Of a DNA stretch of 64,000 nucleotides, positions 47,101 through 59,406 are shown in pieces. The DNA comes from Hysterangium stoloniferum (Eukaryota > Basidiomycota > Agaricomycetes > Hysterangiales > Hysterangiaceae). The translations under genes were made by a program, and so were the position numbers. The stretch spans positions 1 to 64,000 of the forward strand of contig WHVD01000045.1 of NCBI GenBank assembly GCA_015178975.1, given 5' to 3'. The notes under the pieces were generated by a model. That model ran no database searches and was not told the DNA's origin. It saw only the letters and a list, made by a program, of their open reading frames with translations. Positions within the stretch are counted from its first letter, which is position 1. The number at the start of each line of letters is the position of its first letter.

Positions 47101-48074
47101 ACAAGTACGATCTTCGCTTCTAAATTGGATCTTCATACAACTCTCAAGTTCGCGTCCTGTTTGAAATGATTGTCGTTGATAAATAGGATATCAGTCTAGC
47201 CGCTGGTGGTGGCCGCGAGTGCATTCAATGCGTGTATGGCATCAACGCGTGCAACATGCAGAGCGCGCCGCGGCGGGGAAAAGTGACTGTATGCGCTCTT
47301 ATAGTTTCTCGGCCTATGGCAGCTTTATTGTCAAGTTTTAAATGGAAGAGAACTAGTTTAAGGAATTCGCCCAGCAATTGACTCGCACGGTATGGAGGCC
47401 CTTGGCAAGCTCATGGATCTTATCGATTGAACATTACTCTGAAGGTATGATGAGCCTGAACGAGACATGCATCGAATTGGGGGTGGGGAGACCTTTTTCA
47501 GACCTCCAGTGATACCTTACTTTAAAATGTGGATGTTGGTCTAATCACGGCTAGTGCAAATGCATTCAACACATTTATGGGGACAGCTGAGGGGCTCGGG
47601 GCGATAATGAAAAGTGACTGTATAGTTCTTACATAGATTCAAACCATATATATTTATAACATCTGCAACCCCGGCTGCAATCCTGGTTTGGTTGAGATGT
47701 GTCGGCATCATCGAAGAGAAATGATTAGAAAGTGTGTCCAATCGATGGTGTAAGACCTTTGTCAAGGCAACCATGTGCCTTCAACACTGATAGGGGGGTC
47801 TAATTTGACCGTACTGACACACAAGTGGAAGGTGTGGCGACCACGCAAAGGAAGGAACGCGCGGTGAAATATAAATTTTCCACCCAGTAATTGAAGGATT
47901 TGTCGTTGGTCGTGCCGCGCATAATCTCACAACGTGGAAGAAGACAAACGAGAATGGCGATGGGATCGAGGCTGCGCACTGTGGTCAACGCAGATTCGGG
48001 CTCGGAAGATCCATCTATCAGCTTTAGAGTCAAATTAATTATTCTTTCGCCAGACACTAGGAGAAGCCAATGTG
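44180..48074 (-). pseudogene. Family copy H, 5' exons deleted
   Basis: Family upstream sequence (48,075-48,470) joins directly to exon 5 at about 48,074, so exons 1-4 are gone. Exon 5 (48,057-47,820) keeps KLIDGSSEPESALTTVRSLD; VLHHRLDTLSNHFSSMMPTH follows (47,770-47,640), and the A-gene end near 47,340. Then come YQLRAEEYPRPAAWSSHFPR (46.8 kb), the middle module (46.2-45.2 kb) and a conserved exon LPLSLKGIPVLFGLVIAYRS with HRIFCPLCNDNSR (45,021-44,791). The 3'-B end (44,707-44,180) is open for 175 codons, with LHCHRRIEERWPHIKS. Confidence 0.55.
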
Positions 48075-48469
48075 GGCTGTCGTACTTACACAGGATTCAC
48101 TGCCTGTCACTGCCGTCTTTGTAAATAACATCCCCACATTCCATAAAGGCTCCAGTGCACTAAGTTATCATACTACTTTCTTACGTCTTCTGCTGAAGGC
48201 TCACATAGCATTTAATAATAGTTTAGTCAATTGTTACCCCCTAGTATAATATTATTGAGCGTCAGAGTTGCAATGGAGCTTCTCTGACATTCCAGAAGTG
48301 GCATCGCCAAGCATAATATAATTGCACTCCAGAGCGATGCTCACTGGGGGGTGGTGTATTCAAGTTTGTGCTGTCAACCTCAGACTTTATCCAGTGAGAT
48401 TGCACGCTTCCCGTTTAAGTTTTTCAAACTTTCAATGAGAAGAAACCCGGATCATATAGTCTAGTCAGG

Positions 48470-51400
48470 TTAATGGTCACATGAAACGGCTTGAATTTTG
48501 TAATGTCCGAAGAAGACAATGAGTAAGGTAAGACCAGAGTTCTCAGGGTAGATTTTATTCAGGTACGTCAGGGTCAAACTTGGAATATCTTCAATTGTGG
48601 CATGTTCATCAGAATTTGTAATAATAAACTGCGCGCAATAAATACCCCATGTCAGGGAATACTTGCTTACACGTAACCTTGTTGTTATCTGTCTGCTGAG
48701 TGGAGTGTTTCCCCCCAAGCTCACACTCTTGATGTGTGGACATGGCTCTTCAATGTGACAATGACAATGTAGATCCATGATTGTGATCCACACAGCTTGA
48801 CCTATCGCAGGTAAAATTTGTCTGGTGCATACAGATTCACCATGCTGGGAATACTTCAATGTCTCCTATTTTTTCTGCTTTCTTACCGGCCCCATTGGGA
48901 CTCGCCATGACAGTCCCTCTTCTCTCCCATATGATGGGCATTCATCCAAGCTCTGAGTTTGATGTCCCATTCCATCCTTCATTTTCTCGTTTTTAATGAT
49001 TGTCATTCACGGAATTAATGAGGTACTGTGAGTTGATACAGATTTCCAAGTGATCATTGGCTATTGCTATCACAAAGTGGGCAGAAGATACGATCCTTGC
49101 CGGGGTAATGGATCATAATGTAATGACTCCGGGGATAGTCTTTGGTGCAGCAGGAAAAATAGAATACCATTTGGATCACTCTCGACGACAATTAAACTTC
49201 AGTATGCTAGTACCAGACTGAATAGGACAGGAATTCCCAAAGATAGTGGGAAAGGCCACACCAAGTCTTGGACTAGTAAAGAATTCCTAGCGAAGTCGTC
49301 ACTGTTCTGGTCAAAATGGTCCGGGAATATTGATTGCTTGTAAGATGTATATATCTAATGCTACAATATATTTAATTATTAGTCACAAAACACGAGGGTG
49401 GATGCAAGCAGCTGTATCATCAAGTTTTCAATGGAAGAGAATTAGTGTAAAGAATTAATCCAACACATTCCCTCGCACAGTATGAAGGGCCTCGGTTTTA
49501 AGATCATGGATCTTGTCGATTGAACACTGGCCTGAAGGGATGATCAGCTTGAACGATCGAAATAGTGATGGGGGTGGCCTTTTGCAGACATTCAGTGATA
49601 TTTTATTTAAAACCAATGTCATTAATGATTGGGATATTAGTCTGGCCAAGGCTAGTGCCCCAAAATCCATTCAACGCATGTATGAGAGTACAAGCTGCAG
49701 AGTTCGTGGCGATGATAAAAAGTGACTATATGCATTCCTACATTGCCTCAAACCATATATATTAATACATTTTTGCAAATCTGGTTGAGTGGGTTGGCCC
49801 TTCAAATGCTGTAATCTGTACACAAGTGGCATCGTATCAGGTCTCCATAGCTCCAACTATTGAGTGTAGTATTGAATGGCCAAGGTATCAGCCAGACATT
49901 ATCCCCTGTCATTTTCTTGAGTAATCATGTTTTAATACCAATACTCACCTGCATTATTCTGTGTGGTGTTCGTAGCCTGACAAGTGACAGCTGAGACTCA
50001 ATATCACAGCCTTACAAAGAATCCACAAATGTTGCAGATTTGGGCCTTTTTTTTGGAATATTCTCATCTGCGTGATATGTTTGGGTTGAATCAGTTGAAA
50101 TATATCTGATTGGTTAAATAATCCATTGTTATTCCAAAGTAGGACTAGGTTCGGCATCACAAATTCCTGCAAAAGGCCTTCGGACAAAGCTGAAAATTCG
50201 AGAATCTGAGGAGATGATAACTGGGGAACCACAACTAGTGAGCACACCAGTCGAACATCTGTCAAAGCAATGATTCGCACCAGAGACTTACAATAAATGG
50301 GTGGAAGACACAGATTTGTTCAGAAAATTCTCTCTGGTTGATTTTAATGTGCATGAATGACTTGGTGAGATTTTGGATAGTGCTGTGTGTTACAGAAACA
50401 GAATGGTTGAAGATCCCTCCTAAACGATGCAATGTCTCGAGTCTTATGAGTTTTGAGTTCAACTTGAATCATTTAACAGGGATTGTGGAGATGCAAGGAA
50501 CCAATTAACTGCATGTATGTGAGAGCTATTTGGGTGCCAGGGTGCTATGAGACAACCAGTCACAGGCCACAAATATCTGATGGGAGCAACCACTGAGCAA
50601 ATATTAAATAAATAAAAATAAGTTATAAAAAACTTTTACTCTTTCGATGGGAAATCTGCAGTTTATCACATCAAGGTAGAATGAAAACTGGATTGCCGTG
50701 TACGAAACCTTGAAATACGACACAAACGAGATTGTATTCTTCAGCTCTTAATTACTATGTGATTCCAGCTGACATGACCACAAGCTACCTTTCTCTAATC
50801 AAAGCTCACGATATGTGAAGAAGTCTCGATGTCTTGATCGTGATGCTGTCCATTGGTTTGGGACCGCCTTCTTTGAGACACCCTAGTATTAGATTGAAAT
50901 TGTTATCGCTAGTACATGTGATGTGATTTCAGCGACGTGTAGTCCTCGGAATATATTTAACACCAGTATAGAGAACCTCGCAACGACCATTACCCATGAC
51001 TTTCACTTTTAATTGTATCAAATTACATAGCTTCATACAACTCTCAAGTCCGCGTTCTGTTTGAAATTATTGTCATTTATAAATAGGATGTCAGTCTAGC
51101 CCCGGGTGGTGCCCGCAAGTGTATTCGAATCGCGTATGGCATCAACGCGTACAAGCTGCAGACCTCGCCGCAATGGTGAAAAGTGACTGTATGCCCTCTT
51201 ATATATCCTCGACCTATGGCAGTTTTATTGTGAAGTTTTCAATGGAATAAAATAAGTTTAAGGAATTCGCCCAACGCATTGCCTCTCACGGTGTGAAGGC
51301 TCTCCATTTTAAGATCATGGATCTTGTCGGTTGAACACTGGCCTGGAGGTGTGATGAGCCTGAACGAGACATGGATTGAAATGGCGACGGAGGCCTTTTG

Positions 51401-52596
51401 CAGACATTTAGTGATATCTTATTTAAAACATGTATCGTTCATTATTCGGATGTTAGTCTACGCACTGCTAGTGGACCAAAATGTATTCGACACGTGTATG
51501 AGGACAACTGCAGAGCTTGCGGCGATAATATAAAGTGACTATATGCGTTCTTACATGGGTTCAAATCATATAGCTTTATAACATCTGCAACCCCAGCTGC
51601 AAGGCGAATTAATTAAAGGGCAACGCTATTGGGTTCCTCTTGGTTTGGTTGAGATGTGTTGGTATTATCGACGTGAAATGATTAGGCAATGTGTCTAATT
51701 GATTGTGCAAGACCTTTGTCAGGGAAACCATGTTCTTCTACTACTGATATGGGGGTCTAATTATACCCTACCGACACACGAGTGGAAGGAGTGGCAACCA
51801 CGCAAAGGAAGGAACGTGCGGTGAAATCTAAATTTCCAAGCGAGTTACTGGTGGATTGGTCAATGGTCGAGCCGTGCATTATGTCACAATATGGAAGAAG
51901 AGAAACGAGGATGGCGATGGTATTGATGCTGCGCACTGTGGTACACGCAGATTCGGGCTCGGAAGATCCAGCTATCAGTTTCAGAGTCAATGCGATTATT
52001 CGCTCACCACACACAATGAGATCCCAATTAGGACTCGTGTCGGTCAGAAGAAGACTGGTAGGACAGTTTCATGGACGGATGTAAGACGGTGCTGGAAGAC
52101 AAAATATAGGGAACGTACCGTACCATGGGCCCGATGAACGAAGAAACCACATTCAGCTGGTTGATGTGATCGGTGAGAAGCGTGCTGTCGTTGAAGAAGG
52201 TTTGCAAGGAGTGAATACGCTGATACAGTGAAAGTGATGTCCCCAACTGAATATGAAGTGTCAATGATACTATATGCTTGTCTATGTCGTCCAATAAAAT
52301 CCTCAATACAGCTCCAGCAATATCTCGAAACCATCCATCTTGGTGGATGCAACACAAGAGAAGCCGTATAGGATGTCTATAATGGGGAGATAGTCGTAGG
52401 TGACTGTCTGTTATGGTTTTGGTGGGCAGGATGAAATAATGTCATGTCGCGACACGGGTGTAACCAGAATTCGATGTAACCTCTGATCGCCTTGAGCTCC
52501 TCTACAGATAGTTGACGAACGTGGCAGATAGCTTCCACGATATGTACAAGGCCGATAATGGTCCAGGAATCACCAAATCCTGTTAGATAACAAGCG
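48470..52596 (-). pseudogene. Family copy I, downstream exons
   Basis: This continues copy I left of the Copia insertion. The rest of exon 3 (52,596-52,450; IVEAICHVRQLSVEELKAIR) is followed by exon 4 (52,357-52,090; CCIHQDGWFRDIAGAVLRIL). One base is lost near the donor of intron 3, which breaks the phase. Exon 5 is at 52,014-51,757 (KLIAGSSEPESAC, FLCVVATPSTRVSVGYN), then the VLHH exon and the A-gene end near 51,240 (FLKLILFH). A second run of the last exon lies at 49,670-49,440. Between them is the F-box/LRR-like insertion (49.8-50.6 kb). The 3'-B block closes the unit at 48,859-48,470 (LHCHCHIEEPCPHIKSVSLG). Confidence 0.55.
49800..50620 (-). pseudogene. F-box/LRR-like gene fragment
   Basis: Minus-strand frames at 50,462-50,262 and 50,280-49,954 read leucine-rich segments such as SKLIRLETLHRLGGIF, LTKSFMHIKINQRE, SSPQILEFSALSEGLLQEF and MPNLVLLWNNNG. 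The spacing recalls the leucine-rich part of the large fungal F-box protein families. The frame changes once near 50,270 and has stops near 49,925 and 49,860. The flanks are family sequence, so it is an insertion. The assignment rests on composition only. Confidence 0.25.
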
Positions 52597-52601
52597 GATT
52601 G

Positions 52602-52906
52602 TGTTGAAACAGTTGAATAACTCTTAACAAACACCCTGTGAGTGTGAGGAAAGTAAACACTAAATGTATTCAACTGTGAAATAACTACATACCTGTGAGT
52701 GTGAGGAAAGTAAACACTAAGGAGACTTTCCCACACCCACAGCGGAGTATGCTACAGGGTGCTTATCTAAGCACCTATACATCAGTTACCTTACTAGGTA
52801 ACTCACTCAATACTGCACCTACAGTGCTGGGAAAAATACTACAAATATCAGAAAAATATAGGGAACATCATATACTATGTGAGAGCTGTAATATCATACT
52901 CTAACA
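52602..52906 (-). repeat. Copia 3' LTR, 305 bp
   Basis: On the minus strand it starts TGTTAGAGTATGAT and ends TTTCAACA. It differs from the 5' LTR only at gcttatctaa versus gcttacctaa. An internal direct repeat, ctgtgagtgtgaggaaagta, occurs twice. On its inner side (52907-52915) the minus strand reads AGGTGGGAG, a candidate polypurine tract. Confidence 0.95.
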
Positions 52907-52927
52907 CTCCCACCTGATGAGACAGCT

Positions 52928-55900
52928 CTATGCTAGGCCCAGTAGTTTTCGTAAGTATTCTACCTTTGGCTTAGCCAATGGTTTTGTCAATAAATCAGCA
53001 GGCATCTCTGAAGTAGGGAGATGAACAACTTTGATCTTCCCACTATCAACTTCCTGCCTTAACCAATATGTTCTCAAGTCCAGATGCTTCATATGGCCAT
53101 GATGTTCAGGATCTCCGGCAACTGCAATAGAAGATTGGTTGTCAAGATACAAAGTGGATGCAGTGTTTTGAGGATATCCCAATTCCTCAAATAAGTTTCA
53201 CAACCATAGCACTTCCTGACCAGCTGACACTGCTGCAATATACTCTGCTTCAGTAGTAGAGAGAGTTACAATAGTCTGGAGTTTGCTCTGCCAGCTAATG
53301 GCTCCAGTACCCATCTTAACCACATATGCACCAGTAGATTTTCCAGTTGACTTATCACCTCCATGGTCAGCATCTGAATAAGACACAAACAATTCCCTGT
53401 CATTACTAGGGCCAAAGGTCAAGCCCAAGTCAAGGGTGCCTTTGAAATATCGAAAGAGATGTTGTACTGCTAGCCAATGAGCCTTTCCTGGATTGTGATT
53501 GAATCTGGCTAATACTCCAACAGTATAGGCAATGTCTGGACGAGTCGCAACAGCCAAATACATAAGAGAACCAACAGCATGGATGTATGGAATATCCTTC
53601 ATGTATGCAATCTCTTCAGGAGACACTGGAGCCTGGTCTTTACTCAATTTTGAGTTAGGTATCATAGGTGTACCAATGGGATTGCAGTCAGCAAGACCAT
53701 AACGCTGTAACATGTCCAAGATGTATTGACGCTGTGATAGAGTAATAGTATGCTTTGTCCTGTCTCTTTCAATGCCAACACCTAACAAGTAAGAAGTAGG
53801 ACCAAGATCGTGCAATTTGAAGTGGCTCTTTAGATCATCTTTGAGCTTCTTGATAGCCTCCTTGGATTTAGATGCAATAGTCATGTCATCTACAAATACT
53901 GGTATAATGACTTTGACATCACCCTTTTGGAAGACCCAAATGCTATGATTGCATAGCACTTGTTTGAAACCCAAACTGAGCAGGACAGCATTCAACTTCT
54001 TGTGCCAGATACGAGGTGACTGGTGTAAACCATATAGTCCTTTCAGAAGAAGTAAGAACTCATCACGAGCACCTTGGTGAAAACCTTCAGGCTGCTGCAA
54101 GTATACTTCCTCTTCAAGTTCACCATTCAAGAATGCAGAGGAGATATCTACACTCTCAAGTTCCATGTCCTCCAGTGCAGCCAATGCTAGGACAGCACGC
54201 AAAGTGGCCCATTTGGCAGTAGGAGCAAAAGTATCAGTAAAGTCAAACCCTGGTCGCTGTGCATAGGCTTTTGCAACAAGACGAGCTTTGAACTTGTCAA
54301 TTGACCCATCCTTCTTACGCTTGATCACAAACACCCAACGAGAGCCAATAGCTTTACGACCATCAGGTAGTTTAGCAAGGCGAAAAGTGCCATTTTCAAG
54401 CAGGGATTGCATTTCTGCATATGCAGCGTCATACCACTTGTCAGCATCAGGACTTTGTAAGGCCTCTTTGAGAGTTCTCAGTGCATCATCATGAGCACTG
54501 GTCTTGTAGGCAAACTCAAAGGCTTCATCCACACCAATGTAAAGATCTCCCTCACTGGCAGCTAGGGCTTCTTCCTCTGCCTCATCACTGGACTCAACTA
54601 CAGGAGTAGATTCTCTATAGTTGTGGATGTTAGCAGGGTCAACGTGCCAGAAACACTTAGGAGGAACTCTGTTTCTGGGTGGATTGCAACGTGGTTGAGG
54701 AGGAGGACTTGGTGAACGTTCAGAATGTTCAGAGTTAGAATCAGAGTTGGAACTAGGACCAGGAGGCAAAGCATTATTCTGACCATCTCCCACTGGATTT
54801 GGTTCCTGTGGAGCTCCCACCTGATTAGGCTGGGCTCCCACCTGAATGGCCCTAGAGGGTCCAGGAATAAACAAATCAATAAATTGTGGAGTATCAGGAA
54901 GAACATCAGGAGCAGTAGGAGTAGAAGGTATGGCAGGTTTAGATAAGCCTGGTAAGACTCTCTCATCAAAGACAGCATTATTACTGATAATAGTCTTCTT
55001 AGTCAAGGGATTGTAAAACATCCAACCCTTATAATCTGGAGGATATCCAATAAAGACACATTTCTATGTATGAGAGCCAAGTCCAATACATTGGTCCTTC
55101 TGTACATGCACATAAGCAGTACAGCCAAATACCCTAAGATGTGATACTTCTGGTTTCCTACTATGCCAGACAGTATAAGGCACAGAATGCTTAAGAGCAG
55201 TGGTAGGGGAGCAGTTGCGTACATGAGTAATGGCAATGACAGCATGTCCCCAGAATGAGGGAGGGAGGTGGGATTCAGCCATAATTGAAGTAGCCCCTTC
55301 TTCCAATGTTCTGTTGAAGCGTTCAGCAACCCCATTTTGATGTCGTTCATTCCGCACAGTATGCTGCCGGCTGATGCCAGCAGTGGAAAGGAAGGTATCA
55401 AACTCCTTAGACATATATTCTCCATCCTTGTCATCTCTAAATATCTTGATCTTCTGACCAAGCAAGTTCTCCACTTTAGCCTTATATTGCTTAAATGCCT
55501 GAAAGGCATCACTCTTATTTTTGAGTAATGCAATCGAAGCATAGCATGAGGCATCATCAATGAAAGTGATCCAGTAGTGAAACCCTTCCACAGTTTGTGT
55601 AGGCAAGGGACCATGAACATCACTGTAAATGAGTGCAAGTGGTTTAGTATAGCGGGTTGTCGCCATTTTATTAATTACTCTGTTCTGTTTTCCAGCCAAA
55701 CAAGGTTCACAAATAGGATCAGGAGACATGTGAGAGTCAATCTGTATCCCACCAACCAAATCACCTTTGAGGAGCTTCTGGATATCAGCATGATTGAGAT
55801 GATTAAAGCGACGATGCCAAAGTGTGGAGTCCAAGGGACAGGTTGTAACAAGACCCGCATAATCCGTCATAGGTACCATCATTCCATCCAAATAGGCCTG

Positions 55901-57133
55901 GTTATGTTCATTGACTGTGGCAGTGAAACGCAAGACCTTTCTCAAATAGAAAGACATGGTGGAATGAAAGATAGAGACACGGAAATTCTTTTTCTTTGTC
56001 AAATACAAGACGGAGAGGAGGTTACTTGTGAGATGGGGAACATGGAGAACCCTCTCAAACTCTATTATTACATTTCCATTCCCTTTAGGCTTAAACCGCA
56101 CTGCTCCTATCCCTGCAGACATAACTATTTGTCCATTTGCAACTTGGATAGGTGTTTGAAACGGGGTATAACTTGAAAACCAATGACAATGGGGAGTCAT
56201 GTGCGAAGAAGCACCTGTGTCAGCAGTCCAGTCAGAACTAGCATTGACAAGGAGAGCACAAGATGGATCGGTAGAGTCAGGGATAGAAACACTTGCATTT
56301 CCAGCACTCTCTGGTTTCTTCTCCTCTGATACCTTGTCAGATGCATTAGCTTTGTCAGCCTTAGCAGTCTTTCTTTCTTTATACTCCTTTTTGTTTTGCT
56401 CAACTTTGGCCTTTGCCTGTTTCTGTGCATTTGCATACTCGTAACAATTGTCTTGGATGTGGCTGGAACCATTGCAGAATGTGCAAGGAACTTTACCAGA
56501 AGTGTTGGAAGTCTCTGACACAATCTTGTTCGCTGTCTCTAGACTTCTGGCAGACTGCAGACTCTCTTGTGATGTAAAGTGAGTTTTGACATCAAAGAAT
56601 GTGATAGCAGTATTCATCATTAAAGATGAAGTCCACACAGAGTCAGATTCAGGCAGAGAACGAAGTAAAGTGAGAGCAGCAAGCTCATCATCCAGCATGG
56701 CAAGAGTGTACCCCTTTGGACGCAAGTTCTGGATACATGCACAAACCTTGTCAACACGACTCATTAATGAAGTCAGAGATTCATCAGGTTCCTTCCGAAT
56801 ATTAAAGAGGTCATTGTAGGCACTAAAACGAACTGCAGGGAGTTGTTTATTATGTGCCTTTTCAATTTTAGACCACATATCATCAGGACCATCATCAATG
56901 TCAACATGGGTGCACTGTATAGGTCCAAGAGAGTGCCATATGATACCAGCTGCTTTATTGGAGCGTTCCAACCAGGCAGACTGTAAACTAGTATCACTAG
57001 GTTGTTTTTCTTTGCCAGTGGCAATAGAGAGACAGTTCTCCATACGCAAAAGACCAATTACGTCATGTCTCCAATCCTCATAATTATTCTCTCCCAATAT
57101 GACACTACGTTTGTAAGTATCACTGGATGCCAT
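52928..57133 (-). pseudogene. gag-pol: Copia Gag-Pol polyprotein, two in-frame stops
   Basis: A single frame of 1,402 codons starts at ATG 57133 (MASSDTYKRSVILGENNYED). Gag is of the UBN2 type with a zinc knuckle CTFCNGSSHIQDNC at about residue 215. The protease site DTGASSHM is near residue 302; the integrase zinc region (HRRFNHLNH, CEPC) at 437-475; integrase core residues in YSDVHG, FIDDAS and NGVAER. The RT has KARLVAKAY and catalytic FVDD near residue 1077. RNase H has SDADHGG and STTEAEYIAAV; the tail reads MPADLLTKPLAKPKVE. A TAG at 55064-55066 lies after the integrase core, and a TGA at 53198-53200 (where CGA would fit) lies in RNase H. No frameshift is seen. The stops separate RT from integrase, so the copy is probably inactive. 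Confidence 0.93.
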
Positions 57134-57720
57134 GACACGTCAATATCCACCAAGAATTTAACTTAAAAAGAACTAAGTAATTGGACTCGCAGTTGTAACA
57201 CCACCTTGCTCAACAGGGTTACCGTGATATTGCAAGGAAGGTAAAAACAAAGGCCCACTGAAGAGCACAATGCCAACAGTTCAAGTTCAATGTATCTAAA
57301 AGACCGTGTTAAAAGGGAAAATGACGTGGCACAGACCCAGATGATACTGTGAAGTGCTTAAGGTGTGAGGGAAGAGTGTGACTGTAGAGAGAGGTGACAG
57401 GGTGTGACAGGGTGAGTCACAAGGGTAATAAAAATGAAGTTGCCCAAAAAAGCGAAATTGAGTGACGACAAGCGATTTGGAGCGTGGAAATATATTTCCT
57501 TTTATAGACTCGGGCGCCTAAATGGGCGAAAAATGCGCACAATCGCAGGTGTGAGATGTGAGTCCAAAAAGTGACCAAATCAGGCCAAAATCCAAGGAGA
57601 TATAAACAAAATAAAATCCAAATGCAATGTAGAGTGTTTTGGACAAGTAGAAGTTGTCAGAAAAGATGTGCAAAGTGATGGATTGCGCAGATGACAACTG
57701 GATGTACCGGTTTAGAAGCC
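57134..57720 (-). other. Copia 5' leader, no ORF
   Basis: About 590 bp lie between the primer-binding site and the gag start codon. I see no coding capacity; it is the element's untranslated leader and probable packaging region. Confidence 0.6.
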
Positions 57721-57733
57721 GGGGCCCATAACC
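57721..57733 (-). promoter_or_regulatory. Candidate primer-binding site, half-tRNA iMet
   Basis: Directly inside the 5' LTR the minus strand reads GGTTATGGGCCCC. This complements the anticodon stem-loop of eukaryotic initiator tRNA-Met (GGGCCCATAACC), as in Drosophila copia, where the cleaved 5' half of the tRNA primes synthesis. It does not complement the tRNA 3' end. Confidence 0.65.
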
Positions 57734-58038
57734 TGTTGAAACAGTTGAATAACTCTTAACAAACACCCTGTGAGTGTGAGGAAAGTAAACACTAAATGTA
57801 TTCAACTGTGAAATAACTACATACCTGTGAGTGTGAGGAAAGTAAACACTAAGGAGACTTTCCCACACCCACAGCGGAGTATGCTACAGGGTGCTTACCT
57901 AAGCACCTATACATCAGTTACCTTACTAGGTAACTCACTCAATACTGCACCTACAGTGCTGGGAAAAATACTACAAATATCAGAAAAATATAGGGAACAT
58001 CATATACTATGTGAGAGCTGTAATATCATACTCTAACA
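57734..58038 (-). repeat. Copia 5' LTR, 305 bp
   Basis: This is the upstream LTR relative to the minus-strand genes, identical to 52602-52906 except at one position. It should hold the element's promoter. Confidence 0.95.
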
Positions 58039-58043
58039 GATTG

Positions 58044-59406
58044 TATGATAAATGTTGATGCAACCTCATCCAAGTTGGTGTGCAGCGGTGACTTGACTAT
58101 AACGTTGTACAGTGATGACCTAATCACAGGTGATGCGTGTCTATCTAACCAATGGACGCCGGGGCAGTAAATGAAGGCTGAAGCCAAAGATAGCAAAAGT
58201 CGGGAAGTGTGACCTTTGCTACTCGGCTGCATGTGAAGTGAAGACATCCAGGAATCTTCTAAAACCCTTGTCGCTCTTCTGCGTGTTAGAAAGCAAGACC
58301 TAAATATTCTAGCTCAGTCTCGTATAACGGTAGTGTATAACGGACTAGATTAAGTACCTAAATATTCTAGCTAATACATTATTAGTATAAATATTTAGGC
58401 ATTAATATTAAAGAGTTGCTCACCTCAGTCTCGTATAACGGTAGTGTATAACGGACTGAGGTTTAGTGCGATAGGAAGCACGACTAATATATATCAAAAG
58501 AACAATAGAGATAGTAGAGACAATACGAGTGGCACAAGGGATAGCAGTCCCATTGTGTGGCTAAAAATAGCCGTGCTATTTGTCTCGGAGTTTGATGTTG
58601 TTCATGATGCTCAAATTCCAACACTGCGAATTTGAGGCGGATATGTGGGTCTATGACTCAGACATGAGTATTTCGAGTGTATCAAGTGATGGACACTGAG
58701 TTATCAACCTCACTAAATCAACACTGTCTTGAACTAGCCTTCCCAGTCTTGGCAGGGTGAGATTCTTGTGTAGAAACTTGCTAAAGCCCCCGTCGTCTTG
58801 AGACAGTTGACTCATTATTTACTTATATATTGTCAACTTTGCCATCAGCGAGGCTTTCTTTGCACTGTGCAGGGCGTTCATCCCAAACCTTTCCAAACCA
58901 ACTCCACAGTAATACCCAGGGCTAATTTCAATACTTGAAGATGTCCCAAGACTCCGTGAGATCATTCCCCAGTCCTCGGCATGACTGCGATACGGACTGA
59001 GGTTGGATGTCGTATCGGTGGATACCGTAACAACAGTAGGTGGGTCATGGTACGTCGTTTCTCCTTGACACTGAAATGTGCCGCATGTGACACAGATCAC
59101 ATGGAAATAGCATTATACTTTACTCACCAACTCGTCAACCCAGGCCTCTATATTGTTTCCAGACAGTTGTATGTGCTCCTCGTCATCGGGGGCCCGATAA
59201 CATAAATCATGGCCGGGTTCATTACATCTCCATCGTTCTTGAAGCTTCTCCCTGAATATCTCTCTCATCCCAGTCTTAATGATCTGCCGTCGCTCTGAAC
59301 TCCATACACCTGGGGGGGCTAAGGGTGGTAGCTTAATGCCTTCAAGGTAGGTTTGAACTGTGGCTTCATCGTGATTCCCCAGAGTTGTCTCATTGAAAGC
59401 AGACAT
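58044..59406 (-). pseudogene. Family copy I, exons 1-3 (5' part)
   Basis: The start codon at 59406-59404 (MSAFNETTLGNHDEAT) follows a clear TATA box. Exon 1 is 59406-59128 (93 codons, open), with a 57-bp intron (59127-59071). Exon 2 from 59070 reads CQGETTYHDPPTVV and SPGYYCGVGLERFGMNA, then meets a TAA after KLTIYK, where paralogues have Gln. Intron 2 carries a solo LTR (58284-58623). Exon 3 (58,247-58,044; SLYNVIVKSPLHTNLDEVAS) is cut by the Copia element and resumes at 52,596. Confidence 0.7.
58284..58623. mobile_element. Solo LTR, 340 bp, TSD ctgcg
   Basis: It begins TGTTAGAAAGC and ends AAATTCCAACA. The flanks are ctgcg at 58279-58283 and 58624-58628. A block containing ctcagtctcgtataacggta occurs twice inside, once closed by a matching gactgag, so this LTR shares the CTCAGTC/GACTGAG palindrome idea of the other solo LTRs. 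It lies at the intron 2 / exon 3 border of copy I. Confidence 0.88.

Larger units (their letters stand above)
52602..58038 (-). mobile_element. Nearly complete Ty1/Copia retrotransposon
   Basis: The 5,437-bp element is flanked by the 5-bp duplication gattg (52597-52601 and 58039-58043) and inserted in exon 3 of copy I. Its two 305-bp LTRs differ at a single base. Domain order Gag-protease-integrase-RT-RNase H in one frame marks Ty1/Copia. A candidate primer site and polypurine tract lie at the expected places. Two in-frame stop codons interrupt the coding frame. The near-identity of the LTRs means a recent insertion. Confidence 0.95.
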
